The position numbers were made by a program, and so were the translations under genes. 28,377 nt of DNA from a virus: positions 1-28,377 of the IMG/VR virus record IMGVR_UViG_3300044990_001019; one strand, given 5' to 3'. Positions 18,201 to 23,357 of this stretch are shown here, one piece after another (the first letter of the stretch is position 1; each line of letters opens with the position of its first letter). The notes beneath the pieces were generated by a model. That model was not told where the DNA came from, did not search any database, and saw only the letters and a list, made by a program, of their open reading frames with translations.

Positions 18201-18528
18201 CAACGCCATCCTTGGCGACGACGAGGAACCGGAGGAATTCGCCGCCGAGCTGGCCGTCCAGATGTTCGCAGGTCCGCTCAGCCGGGTGGTATTCTTCGGG
18301 GCCGCGCTCGAAACGATGGCCCGCAGGGTCATCGGAGCGCCCTACAGGGTGCCGCGCACCGTGCCGGCAGAGTCGGCGCTCAGGCTCATCGACAGGGGCT
18401 TCGTGACCGCCACGGACATCCTCACGCTCGACTTCGAGAAGGCGCAGGAGGACCTCGTTAAGATGGTCGAATCGACCGGCGCACCGCAACGGCAGATCAT
18501 CAAGGCCGTGCGGAATTATAGCGAGTAA
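9268..18528 (+). CDS. Giant gp16-like ejection protein / large polyvalent protein
   Basis: A 3086-residue protein, about twice T7 gp16. Modules in order: helical N-region 1-520 with a Gly/Ala hydrophobic stretch (about 329-360); metallopeptidase-like region with HEYFH at 730-734 and a downstream EEAAADAF (770-777) as possible third ligand; SH3/KOW-like segment about 873-935; DdrB-like ParB domain about 986-1330 (SGNGRVLALR, MRRPVLVR); GNAT about 1355-1450 with RRKGIGTKL at 1412-1420; ADP-ribosyltransferase-like module about 1490-1710 (FHQTS 1499-1503, QIKSADPIT near its end); MuF-C/BECR-nuclease-like module about 1735-1890; helical region to about 2700; a C-terminal region (about 2700-3086) resembling the LPD38 end of phage polyvalent proteins, with hydrophobic helices near 2733-2765 and 2992-3020. 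No lytic transglycosylase motif was found at the N-terminus. It probably forms the inner-membrane part of the DNA-ejection machine and delivers enzymes. Domain calls are from remembered motifs. Confidence 0.85.
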   Translation: MPTIKERREGYRSSDAQRVQGALSVPDFATDDQKFSAARDLMRTVTGMDSQDGSIINKGKPLAADEFLGRMRKVVSDGLGTLETDASRTWNALPDDEEARYTHAAGQLDWWKRNVSAKGARAVDTFSTVDERELPEDATPEDRELVKRHKYASDYFKASSVSEGAAVDLAAPEPFTPEQAQRFTVLKDRIAKRRTIREYNAAMQAENVALQYTLIKDELSEPAREIAKAALRTNKMPQHMVEQFSRLPLVEQQYVSSLVYGAKHASTDGVMLTAGKQFMNTALDIPVKASRALFTDSVKRQFMTDGEFNRFAQTRALLMEAQADKLPEFGGFGSAVVGLASTLPYMGYASIPYAGIGLVAGSAADDFERRVAAEGGDVTSLEFRAAKIATATAYAMTERLQADKAFRLPSAMQKRQAFLGFWRSAYKVAQVGKDFAATTGAELGQEGMQAAMEDGFVAYGLDRNIAREAVQGGLQELKEAAGTMLLTSAVGSAGKAIRINASKRLSVEEMISSHLHRIQLREAYTAGDRKGITESRAAIGELFEKWYRAGSRDNAVAEFKRIGFHPDEAGRMADTFNIEYRTIMESDQFTPEQKRDIIGGDSDPRGLVLKLMPDAQIEEGEDGAFSFSRDMNGTRQTYSVQFDGGGKFDASTPEAAASVSQALKGRGVEITPEEWLATPEENRKALIDEHGLRKNGFFSPVAPGVTEGSLGVLAGTIHLDRAAHPATLFHEYFHGFARMLRDNGVMTDADVSKAVEEFGPAQAPGELFNEEAAADAFRDFATARSNPKPGSVLGHIWNALAALVNGISRSKNRKAASEKATTTREAMFEQVLRGNFTGIPVATIPTAATATTLKTPAKASFSQNQLATVASSTGNRYQFKAGDTVTGTRVNKAGERTKGRTGTVLDSGPDGYRVKWDNGTTSTHPESFFFQESAPPMRPTLTGDAGGVSFAPVTAKLAAEESAKVAAIKGAQGRFEATTPDGSMKVGGYWAAMDLGDIITSDRPGYDARLQGRNREGIASRIQINEIANNVQPSRLFESPETDGGAPLLTQSMNVLSGNGRVLALRQAERLGKLDDYDRWVRVMAQEMGLDVADMRRPVLVRIIDSTTDQAELTRISELSNRPRILARSPAETAEADAAAIIEGGLLALYAPDANGNIFAASNREFLGAFIRAVNDDAMIDSTGKPTDEAGDRVRRAMLAIIAGRGPDSRNVVRALVENSRAVGMGRIVDGVAKAAGELVNLADVKPEFSILDELAFALREFMQFKLDGAVNVEQWIGQADMLRPPRPAIIDKIIREMGNRSGSGIYAMLKDYTDRARALDTKTGDMFGAAPTSKEAVLDLAIKATAETGERLSVSAENVRITEPDAVGSSHGQYDSIIYAKDGSDVVGYIDLSEYDGTMQARMIEVEEEYRRKGIGTKLTQAAVDYAKARGVKFKLSNTTEDGTALRRSLKRAGIIRYSVTATQDRAYMAAAEAGDTATAQRMMDEAAKAAGYKTAGFHQTSKTAMEAIFREGFRLDKGRARLSDEQVPDGFFFKPFDNDIGVGAGDKKDQAQIPVYLKMDKTLGLIDRQAFMNILMFLPEYNRLEGERRSIDAKELAINDAMDKKLVEIAKSNDKEAYGKLLDEMSDQVDAWGAKMKDASTAMRRVITEWMKAKGYDSLEILRDTGSFGRTVSTMVVLDPTQIKSADPITRDDSGRIIPLSKRFNAESADIRYSVSASEAKEWNRSLNLYASGELDTSKPITVLDGTPVILQRCGADNLPITITKTALDHSMSGKTGDDHAVPLREMRKLQQVLDDPIAVFKSKSEPDALVIYTEILEGGRNTVVALHLDTRSGRHTVNAVRSIYGKPLGAVAEWMKDGLALYVHQKKISALFQSIGVQFPKEGPGRKGYLTEQEFNIPPSSGDVNTPPAPRNAMEATRGRYSHESNLIASAAARLIAGKDAPPEQYDRLAKALGVQATGAEIVTRAKAFTEGEVAAAAKKALASKDPTAAITGISKAVELEKFRRTATAGVKKGAALERRLSELGKKAEDAGLKAMLEQVRGENLQRLEVDTGADLTGTMLEVLPEVFAETPPSTGDTGAEPELINPLEFERVVTQEELDARDERLRNAVDMVKAWSASERAAREKRIAERAAKAAAGGQADEDADAEQLDDTGVMVIPKALLETARVNLTSAREFAHFIRLWIGQHAIDRSAGRITAQTVWKDPESVELYRKTVVQQLTDMADRLVDPIDRALPTIKTIIGDIVAGMSPTQIEGMSASALRLIQKNAIRQSQGKLTRELATNIVKLTKDGKAFDTMKEDIKRKVTAEVERVARKLAKIVFYTDRKTAAEIERLDAEIEAREQAYANVTEPVESDAQYHALFLERQMVERYGGLRYRMPADILKAKAEIEDWLTGEKQKLVDRNVQREQEADRLSKALTAGTERDPERHGRPERETFAQGMKDELIATVRQRLQNLVKFSTGTTRTEANEAVEFIALTMGRGSELYAATMDRYRKESDAILDDVSQGDLSAYVKHLEEPLPADVARAVASKEQGLAERMTYGQAIQLYASITQGSYTESVLTNGRQEHARILAGALSAADLRLVEKLRKLYAARRLELSEVVQEVTGTPVWSPDPLYMPVKMFLGAKGGFATEARAWSPLAKALTPRVKNRRDFDETFDIMSMLAMSNEHSARAIAFGTRGIRLRGVLGRRAVQNAIIRYHGREQLSRLLEQVNDHLIGTEPQRDAGSKMIKMAMQLTTFTALSGNLLSAMKQLGSIPAWGLVLKGGLGEVAGHVRNFDRATAAELADSDGFRARYGGGMMREISEIIADGRGNVLKRVYMAGMQPLQGADMVASLLVGTGLYKTRRDALVRQGMDLMDASAQAKTETFNLIEECQQSSRPENMPRAMRRDGIAWRLLMQFASSPMLQLSHEMQAARDWRATVDPDGTMNLAQVIAKSASNAAQGIDDGRAKLVRSILINHALTPVIMQSMSSLFNAILGDDEEPEEFAAELAVQMFAGPLSRVVFFGAALETMARRVIGAPYRVPRTVPAESALRLIDRGFVTATDILTLDFEKAQEDLVKMVESTGAPQRQIIKAVRNYSE
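11861..11881. repeat. Perfect 7-bp inverted repeat at a module junction
   Basis: AACTTGC and GCAAGTT flank a 7-base loop inside an AT-rich patch (about 11817-11885) of the giant ejection gene. The encoded peptide is a Thr/Ala/Ser linker lying exactly between the metallopeptidase-like region and the SH3/KOW-like segment. It may be a recombination scar left by module exchange. It could also be chance in low-complexity coding DNA. Confidence 0.35.
13624..14999 (+). other. Lower-GC effector cassette inside the giant ejection gene (ART-like and MuF-C-like modules)
   Basis: Within the 3086-residue protein, residues about 1457-1910 hold the ADP-ribosyltransferase-like and MuF-C/BECR-like modules. 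The cassette is bounded and divided by Arg-Tyr-Ser motifs (1458-1460, 1714-1716, and RYS again at 1923-1925 just downstream). Hand counts of four 60-base rows (14041, 14101, 14221, 14701) give about 43-55% GC, against about 72% at row 15601. The reading frame is unbroken. Both modules belong to families known from phage polyvalent proteins and toxins. The different composition suggests separate acquisition. Confidence 0.5.
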
Positions 18529-18600
18529 AAAGCCAACTCGTTCATCGGGTCACGTCGCATAATATAGGCCACCAAAACAGGCTTATTCGTTGGGCTTTTT
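18526..18600. terminator. Candidate bidirectional terminator between convergent blocks
   Basis: An inverted repeat pairs AAAAAGCC plus AAC (18527-18537) with GTT, one bulged G, and GGCTTTTT (18589-18600). The 51-base loop is longer than usual. Each arm ends in a run of T in its own reading direction, so it could serve both the plus-strand ejection gene (stop at 18526-18528) and the minus-strand terminase block. The rest of the gap, 18601-18679, is AT-rich with no further feature that I can support. Confidence 0.5.
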
Positions 18601-18679
18601 CTCAAATCTGGCGAAAAATAGCCTCGCTGTAACCACATGGAAAAGTAAAAATGTCTTGACGCATACCCCCGAAATCCCC

Positions 18680-18853
18680 TTAACTATCCCCGTTATTGAG
18701 CTTGTCCGCCTCAAGACCATCCGGCGTATTCCAGCAGCGCCAACACAGGTGCAGTCCCTCGCCCTTGCACGTCCGACAAAGCCACTCGCCGCAGTCAAGA
18801 CACTGCGCGACCGTGCCGCAGGAACCGCACCGCTGACAGGTGCGCGGGCTCAA
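18680..18853 (-). CDS. Small Cys-rich zinc-ribbon protein overlapping the end of terL
   Basis: An open frame of 57 residues if started at TTG 18853, whose TTGA overlaps the terL stop; a GTG at 18865 would add four residues. A GGAAG lies five bases before the TTG. The protein has a regular cysteine ladder: CxxCxxC, then CxxC after six residues, CxxC after four and CxxC after seven, as in TCQRCGSC, CLDC, CRTC and CWRC. This is what a pair of zinc ribbons or a B-box-like finger looks like. The terminase-linked position suggests a packaging or regulatory accessory, but no family is recognised. The ladder is unlikely in a random frame, although the non-ATG start lowers confidence. Confidence 0.5.
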   Translation of the reverse strand: MSPRTCQRCGSCGTVAQCLDCGEWLCRTCKGEGLHLCWRCWNTPDGLEADKLNNGDS

Positions 18854-20355
18854 AACGGCTTCCACGCATTGTTCGTCTTGGCGACCTCGCGCACGCTGTC
18901 CGGCTTCGGGGCGACAGGGAAGCGGGCATTTGCCAACACGGTAGGATGCGCGATGTTCGCGAGGCAATCGAGCATATCGTCATGCCGGCAGACGGGATAG
19001 GTAGCGAATTCGTAATGCTGAAAATCGTGCGTCCAGTCGTAGGTTTCGCCAAGCACCGACTGTTTCAGAATCCGGTTCGGCATCCATATCCGGGCCGACT
19101 CAAACAGCGGGACCAGCCACCCTATGCGGTCCTCCTTCGGAACCGACTGCGCCAGCTCAATTATCGGGAAATGCCAACCCACGTCGTTCTGCTTCTCTTT
19201 GACGTGCTCCACATCGGACGCCAGGCCGACCTGCTCCCAGAAGGTCATGTTCGGAGCCCACGCCTCTACCAGGTCGAACAGGCACCGCGTCCGCTCGGCC
19301 AGGTTAATGCGGTCGCGCACCGCGTCCAGGACGTAATAGTTCTTGTCCCGACCCATGCCGTAGACGATGAAAGACGAATAGTCGTTTGTCTTTTTCTTCT
19401 TGTTCGCCGAATCGACGAGGATATAGACATTCTGCTTTGAGCGTTCCGGCATGCGCTCAAGGGTATGCAGCCACCCGTCGCGGAACGTCCTGGTCCCCGC
19501 CGAAATGGGATTCTGTAGCATCTGCGCCGAAAACGTCCGTTCGCCCATCATACGCCGCTTCTCGCCGAGCTCAGCCTCGGGCATCAGGACCGACTTGCCG
19601 TCAGCCCCGTAGCAGGTCCGGCGACGCTCCTTGAGCGCCTTCCGCTCGATCATCACGGAATAGGTGTCGTCCGGGTGGTAGCGCGTCCCGCAGTACCATT
19701 CCCGCCCGCCCTCAGACGTGCCGAGCGCAAGGGACAGCTCCCACGCCTTCGTCGTTTTCTCGATCACCTCGGGCGACGTGACGGAATCCTGGGTCACGAT
19801 GTCGTCGTAAATCCGCAGCGCGTAGTGAGCTCCCACCGGCTGCCCATCGACCAGGCCGCCAGCCTGGACGGTCGGCTCCTTCGGGTTCGCCGTCCGCTTC
19901 ACCACAAGGCCCGACTGCTTCGACCAATTCCGCTGCGGCGGCTTGTCCCACAGGATATCCGGAAACAGCGCCACCAGCGCCGCCCGCTCAAGCTCCACCC
20001 GGATCTGATCGACGAACTTCTCCGCCAGGGGCCGGACGTTCGACAGAATGCCTATCGTGATGTTCGGGTCGCGCAGTATCTCCTGCACCGATCCAGCCAA
20101 CGTGATCACCGTGGACTTGTAATGAAACCGGCTCCACAGGTCCAGGAACCCGACCGGCTCCCGCTCGACCTCCCGGCACCGTTCATAAATCCACGGATGC
20201 AGCGCGTCGGCCCGCCCCATTACGCAGGTCAACAGGAAGAACCGGTCATGCCGGCACATCCAACGCAGCTCATCCACGTCCGAACGGTCCAGAACAGCGC
20301 GATATTCCGCCTTCGCCTCGCCGAATGTCATGGCCTGTAGGGTCGCCTCGTCCAT
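18850..20355 (-). CDS. terL: Terminase large subunit
   Basis: A 501-residue DNA-packaging motor. The ATPase half carries a degenerate Walker A, SRFHYKST at residues 75-82, where the usual Gly before Lys is Tyr. Walker B is LRIYDDI with acids D184-D185, followed by the coupling-type motif CGTRYHPDDTY. The C-terminal nuclease half begins with a beta strand ending in Asp (YILVDSANKK), the expected first metal ligand of the RNase H-like fold, and later acidic residues include CRHDDMLD. The length is normal for the family. It starts three bases after the small-subunit gene and is therefore in the same transcript. It ends overlapping the zinc-ribbon ORF. It should cut concatemers and translocate DNA through the portal. 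Confidence 0.9.
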   Translation of the reverse strand: MDEATLQAMTFGEAKAEYRAVLDRSDVDELRWMCRHDRFFLLTCVMGRADALHPWIYERCREVEREPVGFLDLWSRFHYKSTVITLAGSVQEILRDPNITIGILSNVRPLAEKFVDQIRVELERAALVALFPDILWDKPPQRNWSKQSGLVVKRTANPKEPTVQAGGLVDGQPVGAHYALRIYDDIVTQDSVTSPEVIEKTTKAWELSLALGTSEGGREWYCGTRYHPDDTYSVMIERKALKERRRTCYGADGKSVLMPEAELGEKRRMMGERTFSAQMLQNPISAGTRTFRDGWLHTLERMPERSKQNVYILVDSANKKKKTNDYSSFIVYGMGRDKNYYVLDAVRDRINLAERTRCLFDLVEAWAPNMTFWEQVGLASDVEHVKEKQNDVGWHFPIIELAQSVPKEDRIGWLVPLFESARIWMPNRILKQSVLGETYDWTHDFQHYEFATYPVCRHDDMLDCLANIAHPTVLANARFPVAPKPDSVREVAKTNNAWKPF

Positions 20356-20358
20356 GGC

Positions 20359-20811
20359 CTACTCGCCCAGCTTCTTGAGGACCGGCGCGTCCGGCGCGAA
20401 CTTCACCGTCGATTCACTCTTTTCAGGCTCATTGTATCCAAGCATCTTTGCCAGCAGCTCGGCGCACTCCCGCTTGCCTGGCATCTTGATCTTGCCGGCC
20501 TCGGCGTCATGCTCCTGCGCCAGATCGCTGTCCGGATCGACGTTCGCAATCGGCGTCCGCACCACCCGCGTCAGGAACTCGGCCAGTTCCGTGCGCGTGG
20601 CGATGGTCGCCTTGACGGGTATCTCTTGAAGCTCATCGACCCGAGCCGCAACAGCCGGCTTCTTGGAAAGCTCATAGGCCCGCTGATTGACCGCGCTCGA
20701 CTTCCACTTTTTCGAGCGAGGAAACACGTCGCGGTAACAGTCGCCCTTTGTCTTTTTGCCGCCCGCCAGAAGAACGGCGAACCGCTCATGCCTGTTATCT
20801 TTCAGCTTCAT
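20359..20811 (-). CDS. terS: Terminase small subunit
   Basis: A 150-residue protein from ATG 20811, which has GGAG seven bases upstream; the open frame extends ten codons further without a ribosome site. The N-terminal region (residues 5-55) has the small-terminase helix-turn-helix pattern: CYRDVFPRSKKWKSSAVNQ, AYELSKKPAVAARVDEL. It then has a helical oligomerisation region and a tail with GYNEPEKSES, a phrase I associate with small terminases. It lies directly upstream of terL with a three-base gap. Its role is recognition of the packaging site and recruitment of TerL. Confidence 0.85.
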   Translation of the reverse strand: MKLKDNRHERFAVLLAGGKKTKGDCYRDVFPRSKKWKSSAVNQRAYELSKKPAVAARVDELQEIPVKATIATRTELAEFLTRVVRTPIANVDPDSDLAQEHDAEAGKIKMPGKRECAELLAKMLGYNEPEKSESTVKFAPDAPVLKKLGE

Positions 20812-20862
20812 ATGCACACTCCGTTTTTCACCATATACCACATCACGGCCCGAAAATAAAGC

Positions 20863-21213
20863 CTACTCCTTGGCGCACTCCACGCACATCGCCTGATCAT
20901 TCCGCACGACAGACGCCGGGCTTCCGCGCGCGCATGACACCGGCGCGTAGTTTGAAAAGTGAATCCGGTAGTAATCGCCGGTCCACCCCTCATAAGGACA
21001 CGGCCCCACGTCAATCTTGAGCACGCGCCGAACGATCCTGTGCTTGGCGCTGTACCCCCGCTGAAACGTGACGGTCTTGTATTCGCGCCCTTCAAGGCGT
21101 CCTTTCCAGTGAGGGCATATCTGGCGATACTCCACCAGCTTTTCGCCGCTTTCCACCTTGTCGAACCACAGGCCCGAAAGGATCAGAAACAGATTGTCGG
21201 TTTTCTCGTTCAT
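20863..21213 (-). CDS. ASCH-domain (PUA-like) protein
   Basis: A 116-residue protein starting at ATG 21213, whose A is the last base of the previous gene's TGA; GGAGGGGGGAG lies just upstream. The N-terminus LFLILSGLWFDKVESGEKLVEYR is close to the ASCH consensus, in which a small beta domain carries the SGEKxxEyR signature. A FQRGYS segment and several aromatic residues (WTGDYYRIHF) complete the fold. ASCH domains are thought to bind RNA or modified nucleotides, and some have hydrolase activity. The C-terminal CVEC is an added Cys pair. It is separated by 51 bases from terS. Function in this phage is unknown. Confidence 0.7.
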   Translation of the reverse strand: MNEKTDNLFLILSGLWFDKVESGEKLVEYRQICPHWKGRLEGREYKTVTFQRGYSAKHRIVRRVLKIDVGPCPYEGWTGDYYRIHFSNYAPVSCARGSPASVVRNDQAMCVECAKE

Positions 21214-21713
21214 CACTCCCCCCTCCTGTTCCACGCCTCGGCTGTCGGCCTCTCGTTGTCCAGCGCGTAAAGCTGCAAGAACTCATCTACCACGCCGATG
21301 TCGCCACCGTAAAACCGCTTGGACAATTCCCATAGATGGCGATGCAGTTCAACCAATGCCCACTTGTTGCCCTCGCTTAACTCCTTGATGCGGGTCAGCA
21401 GTCCGCTTGCCGACATCCGCATCCCGTTATGCTTGGGGCCAATAATCTCGCTGCGCCGCACCTCCACGCTTTCGCCCGCCCTGAGGCGCTTGATGGTGGC
21501 AAGCTCGGCGGTGCTTAACTCCACGCTCTCCCCGCTCTCCGTCCGCTTCAGGAGGGCAACGGCTTTCTGGATGCGGTCGTAAACGTGATCATCCATCCAT
21601 ATCTCAGAAAACGGGCAAGAGTTTTCGCGCCCGTCATTCAGGAATTCGGCGCATTGAGTCGATCCCTCATCGCGCTCCACAAGCCCCCCGCACAGCTCGC
21701 ATGTCTCGCTCAC
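21213..21713 (-). CDS. Hypothetical early-type protein with N-terminal Cys motif
   Basis: A 166-residue protein. GTG 21713 overlaps the previous TGA in a GTGA and has GGGGGGAAG upstream. The open frame continues upstream to 22100, but that part overlaps two other coupled genes and has shadow composition. The protein starts with SETCELCGGLVERDEG and two later cysteines, so the N-terminus may bind zinc. Further on, a repeated GESVEL/GESVEV phrase occurs twice about 15 residues apart, followed by helical segments rich in Leu, Lys and Glu. No family is recognised. It lies in the string of small early-type genes. Confidence 0.65.
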   Translation of the reverse strand: MSETCELCGGLVERDEGSTQCAEFLNDGRENSCPFSEIWMDDHVYDRIQKAVALLKRTESGESVELSTAELATIKRLRAGESVEVRRSEIIGPKHNGMRMSASGLLTRIKELSEGNKWALVELHRHLWELSKRFYGGDIGVVDEFLQLYALDNERPTAEAWNRRGE

Positions 21714-21904
21714 TTCCCCCCGCCTTTCTCTCGCTTCACCAGATTTTCCAACGCATTCGCCAGCATGTCCCTCATCCATCGGGCCTCGGCTCGCGTTCCA
21801 ACCGGCGCAATCGTAAACGTCTGACACCCGACTGTCAGAAGCGCAACATAGCCGCCGTCCCACTTGCGGATGCGGGTGTATCGCTTGCGGAGGTTGCCGA
21901 TCAT
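21710..21904 (-). CDS. Small hypothetical phage protein
   Basis: A 64-residue protein whose ATG overlaps the preceding stop (TGATG at 21902-21906). It has basic N-terminal residues (NLRKRYTRIRKWDGG), a short beta stretch (YVALLTVG) and a C-terminal amphipathic helix with ARWMRDMLANALENL. Its stop overlaps the next GTG. Small proteins with this RWMRDML helix occur in phage early regions, but I know no function. The overlapping starts and stops on both sides support it. Confidence 0.6.
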   Translation of the reverse strand: MIGNLRKRYTRIRKWDGGYVALLTVGCQTFTIAPVGTRAEARWMRDMLANALENLVKREKGGGK

Positions 21905-22104
21905 CAAGAGCCGCCTTTCTTTCCTGACTTCGGACGTATGTATTCAACGCCGCAGATATCGCCCATTCTCCATCCGGCAAACTCGGTAGGACAATACTCT
22001 CGCTTGTTGTAATCCCAAAACAGCCAGTTATACCGTATGGTCCTCCACGGAAAACGCCACACTCGCGCGTAGCCATTAGGAATAATTTCGCGTCCGTCAC
22101 TCAT
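21904..22104 (-). CDS. Small aromatic-rich hypothetical protein
   Basis: A 66-residue protein starting at ATG 22104 with GGAGGATCGGGG just upstream. It overlaps the preceding gene's stop in an ATGA. The middle is rich in Trp, Tyr, Phe and Arg (RVWRFPWRTIRYNWLFWDY), followed by a basic tail ending GKKGGS. No transmembrane helix is likely because of the charge distribution. It is not recognised. The longer open frame to 22200 lacks a good start. Confidence 0.55.
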   Translation of the reverse strand: MSDGREIIPNGYARVWRFPWRTIRYNWLFWDYNKREYCPTEFAGWRMGDICGVEYIRPKSGKKGGS

Positions 22105-22364
22105 CCCCGATCCTCCTTCTTCGCCTTTTCCGTCACACACGCCGGATTGCCTACACGCCGATATCCCCGGCACATTGCCGTGCCACGATCCAGACTGCAA
22201 CCAGGCTTGCCCGTTATCGGGCAGGGGTGCGCGTCTGCCGCCTGGTCCGCTTCCGTTCCGCGATCAGACTCCCATCCGTCCCCGCCGCTCATGCACTTGA
22301 TGCAGTTCGGGTTTGTCGGTCCGTCCGACTCGTCATGCTTGCAGTTCCCGCACGTCTCTTTCAT
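22101..22364 (-). CDS. Cys-rich hypothetical protein, probably zinc-binding
   Basis: An 87-residue protein from ATG 22364, overlapping the previous stop in an ATGA. It contains CGNC near the N-terminus, then NPNCIKC, and later PCP, GCSL, MCRG and ACV, giving nine cysteines in 87 residues. The first four (CxxC, then CxxC) form a plausible zinc ribbon. No family is known to me. It is one of several Cys-rich small proteins in this block. Confidence 0.6.
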   Translation of the reverse strand: MKETCGNCKHDESDGPTNPNCIKCMSGGDGWESDRGTEADQAADAHPCPITGKPGCSLDRGTAMCRGYRRVGNPACVTEKAKKEDRG

Positions 22365-23050
22365 GCGCCATCCTTCTGCGTCCACCGAGCGCACGCCATG
22401 TCGTTTGGCAATTTCCATGTTTTAGTTGTGTCGCACAACATATGCGGCGGGCATGGAGTTGGAGGGGTCAGCGAGGCACACGTTCCGCACGCCCTTTCCG
22501 GCGCGGCAGATGGCTCCTTGGCGGGCGCGAGCAGGGGGCGCAACTTGTTAATCGCCTCTTCAACGGTTTTCTTGTACATTATGTGTGTCATGTGCTCCGT
22601 AAGAAGCGCAACCGCTTCGGCAACCTTGGCGCGGAGGGCGGCGAGGGCGGATTCTGCCTTTGGCAAATGAATCCGCTTTAGATCACGCACGATGTTCGGT
22701 AGGTTTGACATCGAGGGGCTTTGAGCGGTGTCTGGACAGTCCATAATCCGCTCGCAATCCGTTACGACCCTGCGCCATCCATCCATCTCCCCCTTGACCT
22801 TCTCCATCTCGGCATCCCGCTCATTGAGTGCCGCAGCATTAGCGTTCGCCCGTGTCGTTTCAGAGCACAAGGCTTCGCCGACCCTCTCCAACTCGGCCCG
22901 CGCCACGGCAAGCTCAAGCTCCTGAGTACGAGCAAAGTCAACGGTAACGAAAAGCCCCGTTCCGTCAGGGCAATAATCTGTTGAGTAGCATTGCCCGTCT
23001 ATCGGCGTGATTCTGAACGACTGCCTATCCGTTCTTGGCGTTTTGCTCAT
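22361..23050 (-). CDS. Coiled-coil early-type protein with C-terminal Cys cluster
   Basis: A 229-residue protein from ATG 23050, preceded by GGTGGAGA; the frame extends to 23107 with no better start. The N-terminus (KTPRTDRQSF) and the phrase FVTVDFARTQELELA are typical of a widespread phage hypothetical protein of unknown role. Residues about 55-175 are a long helical, Ala/Glu/Arg-rich coiled coil. The C-terminal 45 residues have CGTC, then PCPPHMLC and a final CARW, a possible zinc site. Both ends overlap their neighbours by four bases. Confidence 0.65.
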   Translation of the reverse strand: MSKTPRTDRQSFRITPIDGQCYSTDYCPDGTGLFVTVDFARTQELELAVARAELERVGEALCSETTRANANAAALNERDAEMEKVKGEMDGWRRVVTDCERIMDCPDTAQSPSMSNLPNIVRDLKRIHLPKAESALAALRAKVAEAVALLTEHMTHIMYKKTVEEAINKLRPLLAPAKEPSAAPERACGTCASLTPPTPCPPHMLCDTTKTWKLPNDMACARWTQKDGA

Positions 23051-23217
23051 TCTCCACCCGCTTTCGTGGCGACATCGTTCAAGTCCTGAATCTCGCGCCG
23101 TGCGCATTCAAGAAAGCGCTCTGCCTTTGCGTAGTTGCCCTTGTCGCTGCACTTCTTAGCCTCCCTCAAAAAGGCTATTACAACGTGCTCCCAATTTGTC
23201 AGGTCTAGCTCGCTCAT
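23047..23217 (-). CDS. Small helical hypothetical protein, 56 residues
   Basis: A short gene from ATG 23217 to TGA at 23047-23049, with GGGAGGA five bases before the start. It begins MSELDLTNWEHVV and continues as two amphipathic helices rich in Lys, Glu and Ala, resembling a TPR-like pair (GNYAKAERFLECARREI). Its start overlaps the stop of the upstream gene and its stop overlaps the start of the downstream gene, each by four bases, which strongly supports that it is real. Function unknown. Confidence 0.7.
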   Translation of the reverse strand: MSELDLTNWEHVVIAFLREAKKCSDKGNYAKAERFLECARREIQDLNDVATKAGGE

Positions 23218-23357
23218 CTTTCCTCCCTTACTTTTCTTCCACTCCCATCCCTCTCCCCGTCCCGCATCTCCTGTCGCACCTGATCCGCCCAGTGCTCAAG
23301 GGCGCAAGACTCTGCCAGTTCCTTGTCGTCCTTGTCCTGTTCGGAGTTATCGTTCAT
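23214..23357 (-). CDS. Very small acidic/charged protein, 47 residues
   Basis: Starts at ATG 23357, overlapping the nuclease stop (ATGA), and ends overlapping the start of the 56-residue gene (ATGA). The peptide is extremely charged: an acidic N-terminus (NDNSEQDKDDKELAE) and a mixed Arg/Glu/Gly tail. No structure or family is recognised. Support comes mainly from the two exact four-base overlaps, since otherwise a 140-base gap would break the chain. Confidence 0.5.
   Translation of the reverse strand: MNDNSEQDKDDKELAESCALEHWADQVRQEMRDGERDGSGRKVREER

Noticed and set aside
18656-18686. Plus-strand promoter-like TTGACG ... TAACTA
   Set aside because: The spacer is 18-19 bases with a weak -10. 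No supported plus-strand gene follows; it would only make RNA antisense to the terminase genes.
21213-22100. 295-residue reading of the frame ending at 21213
   Set aside because: Its N-terminal 129 residues overlap two coupled small genes and look like shadow sequence. The GTG at 21713 has a good ribosome site and a GTGA overlap.
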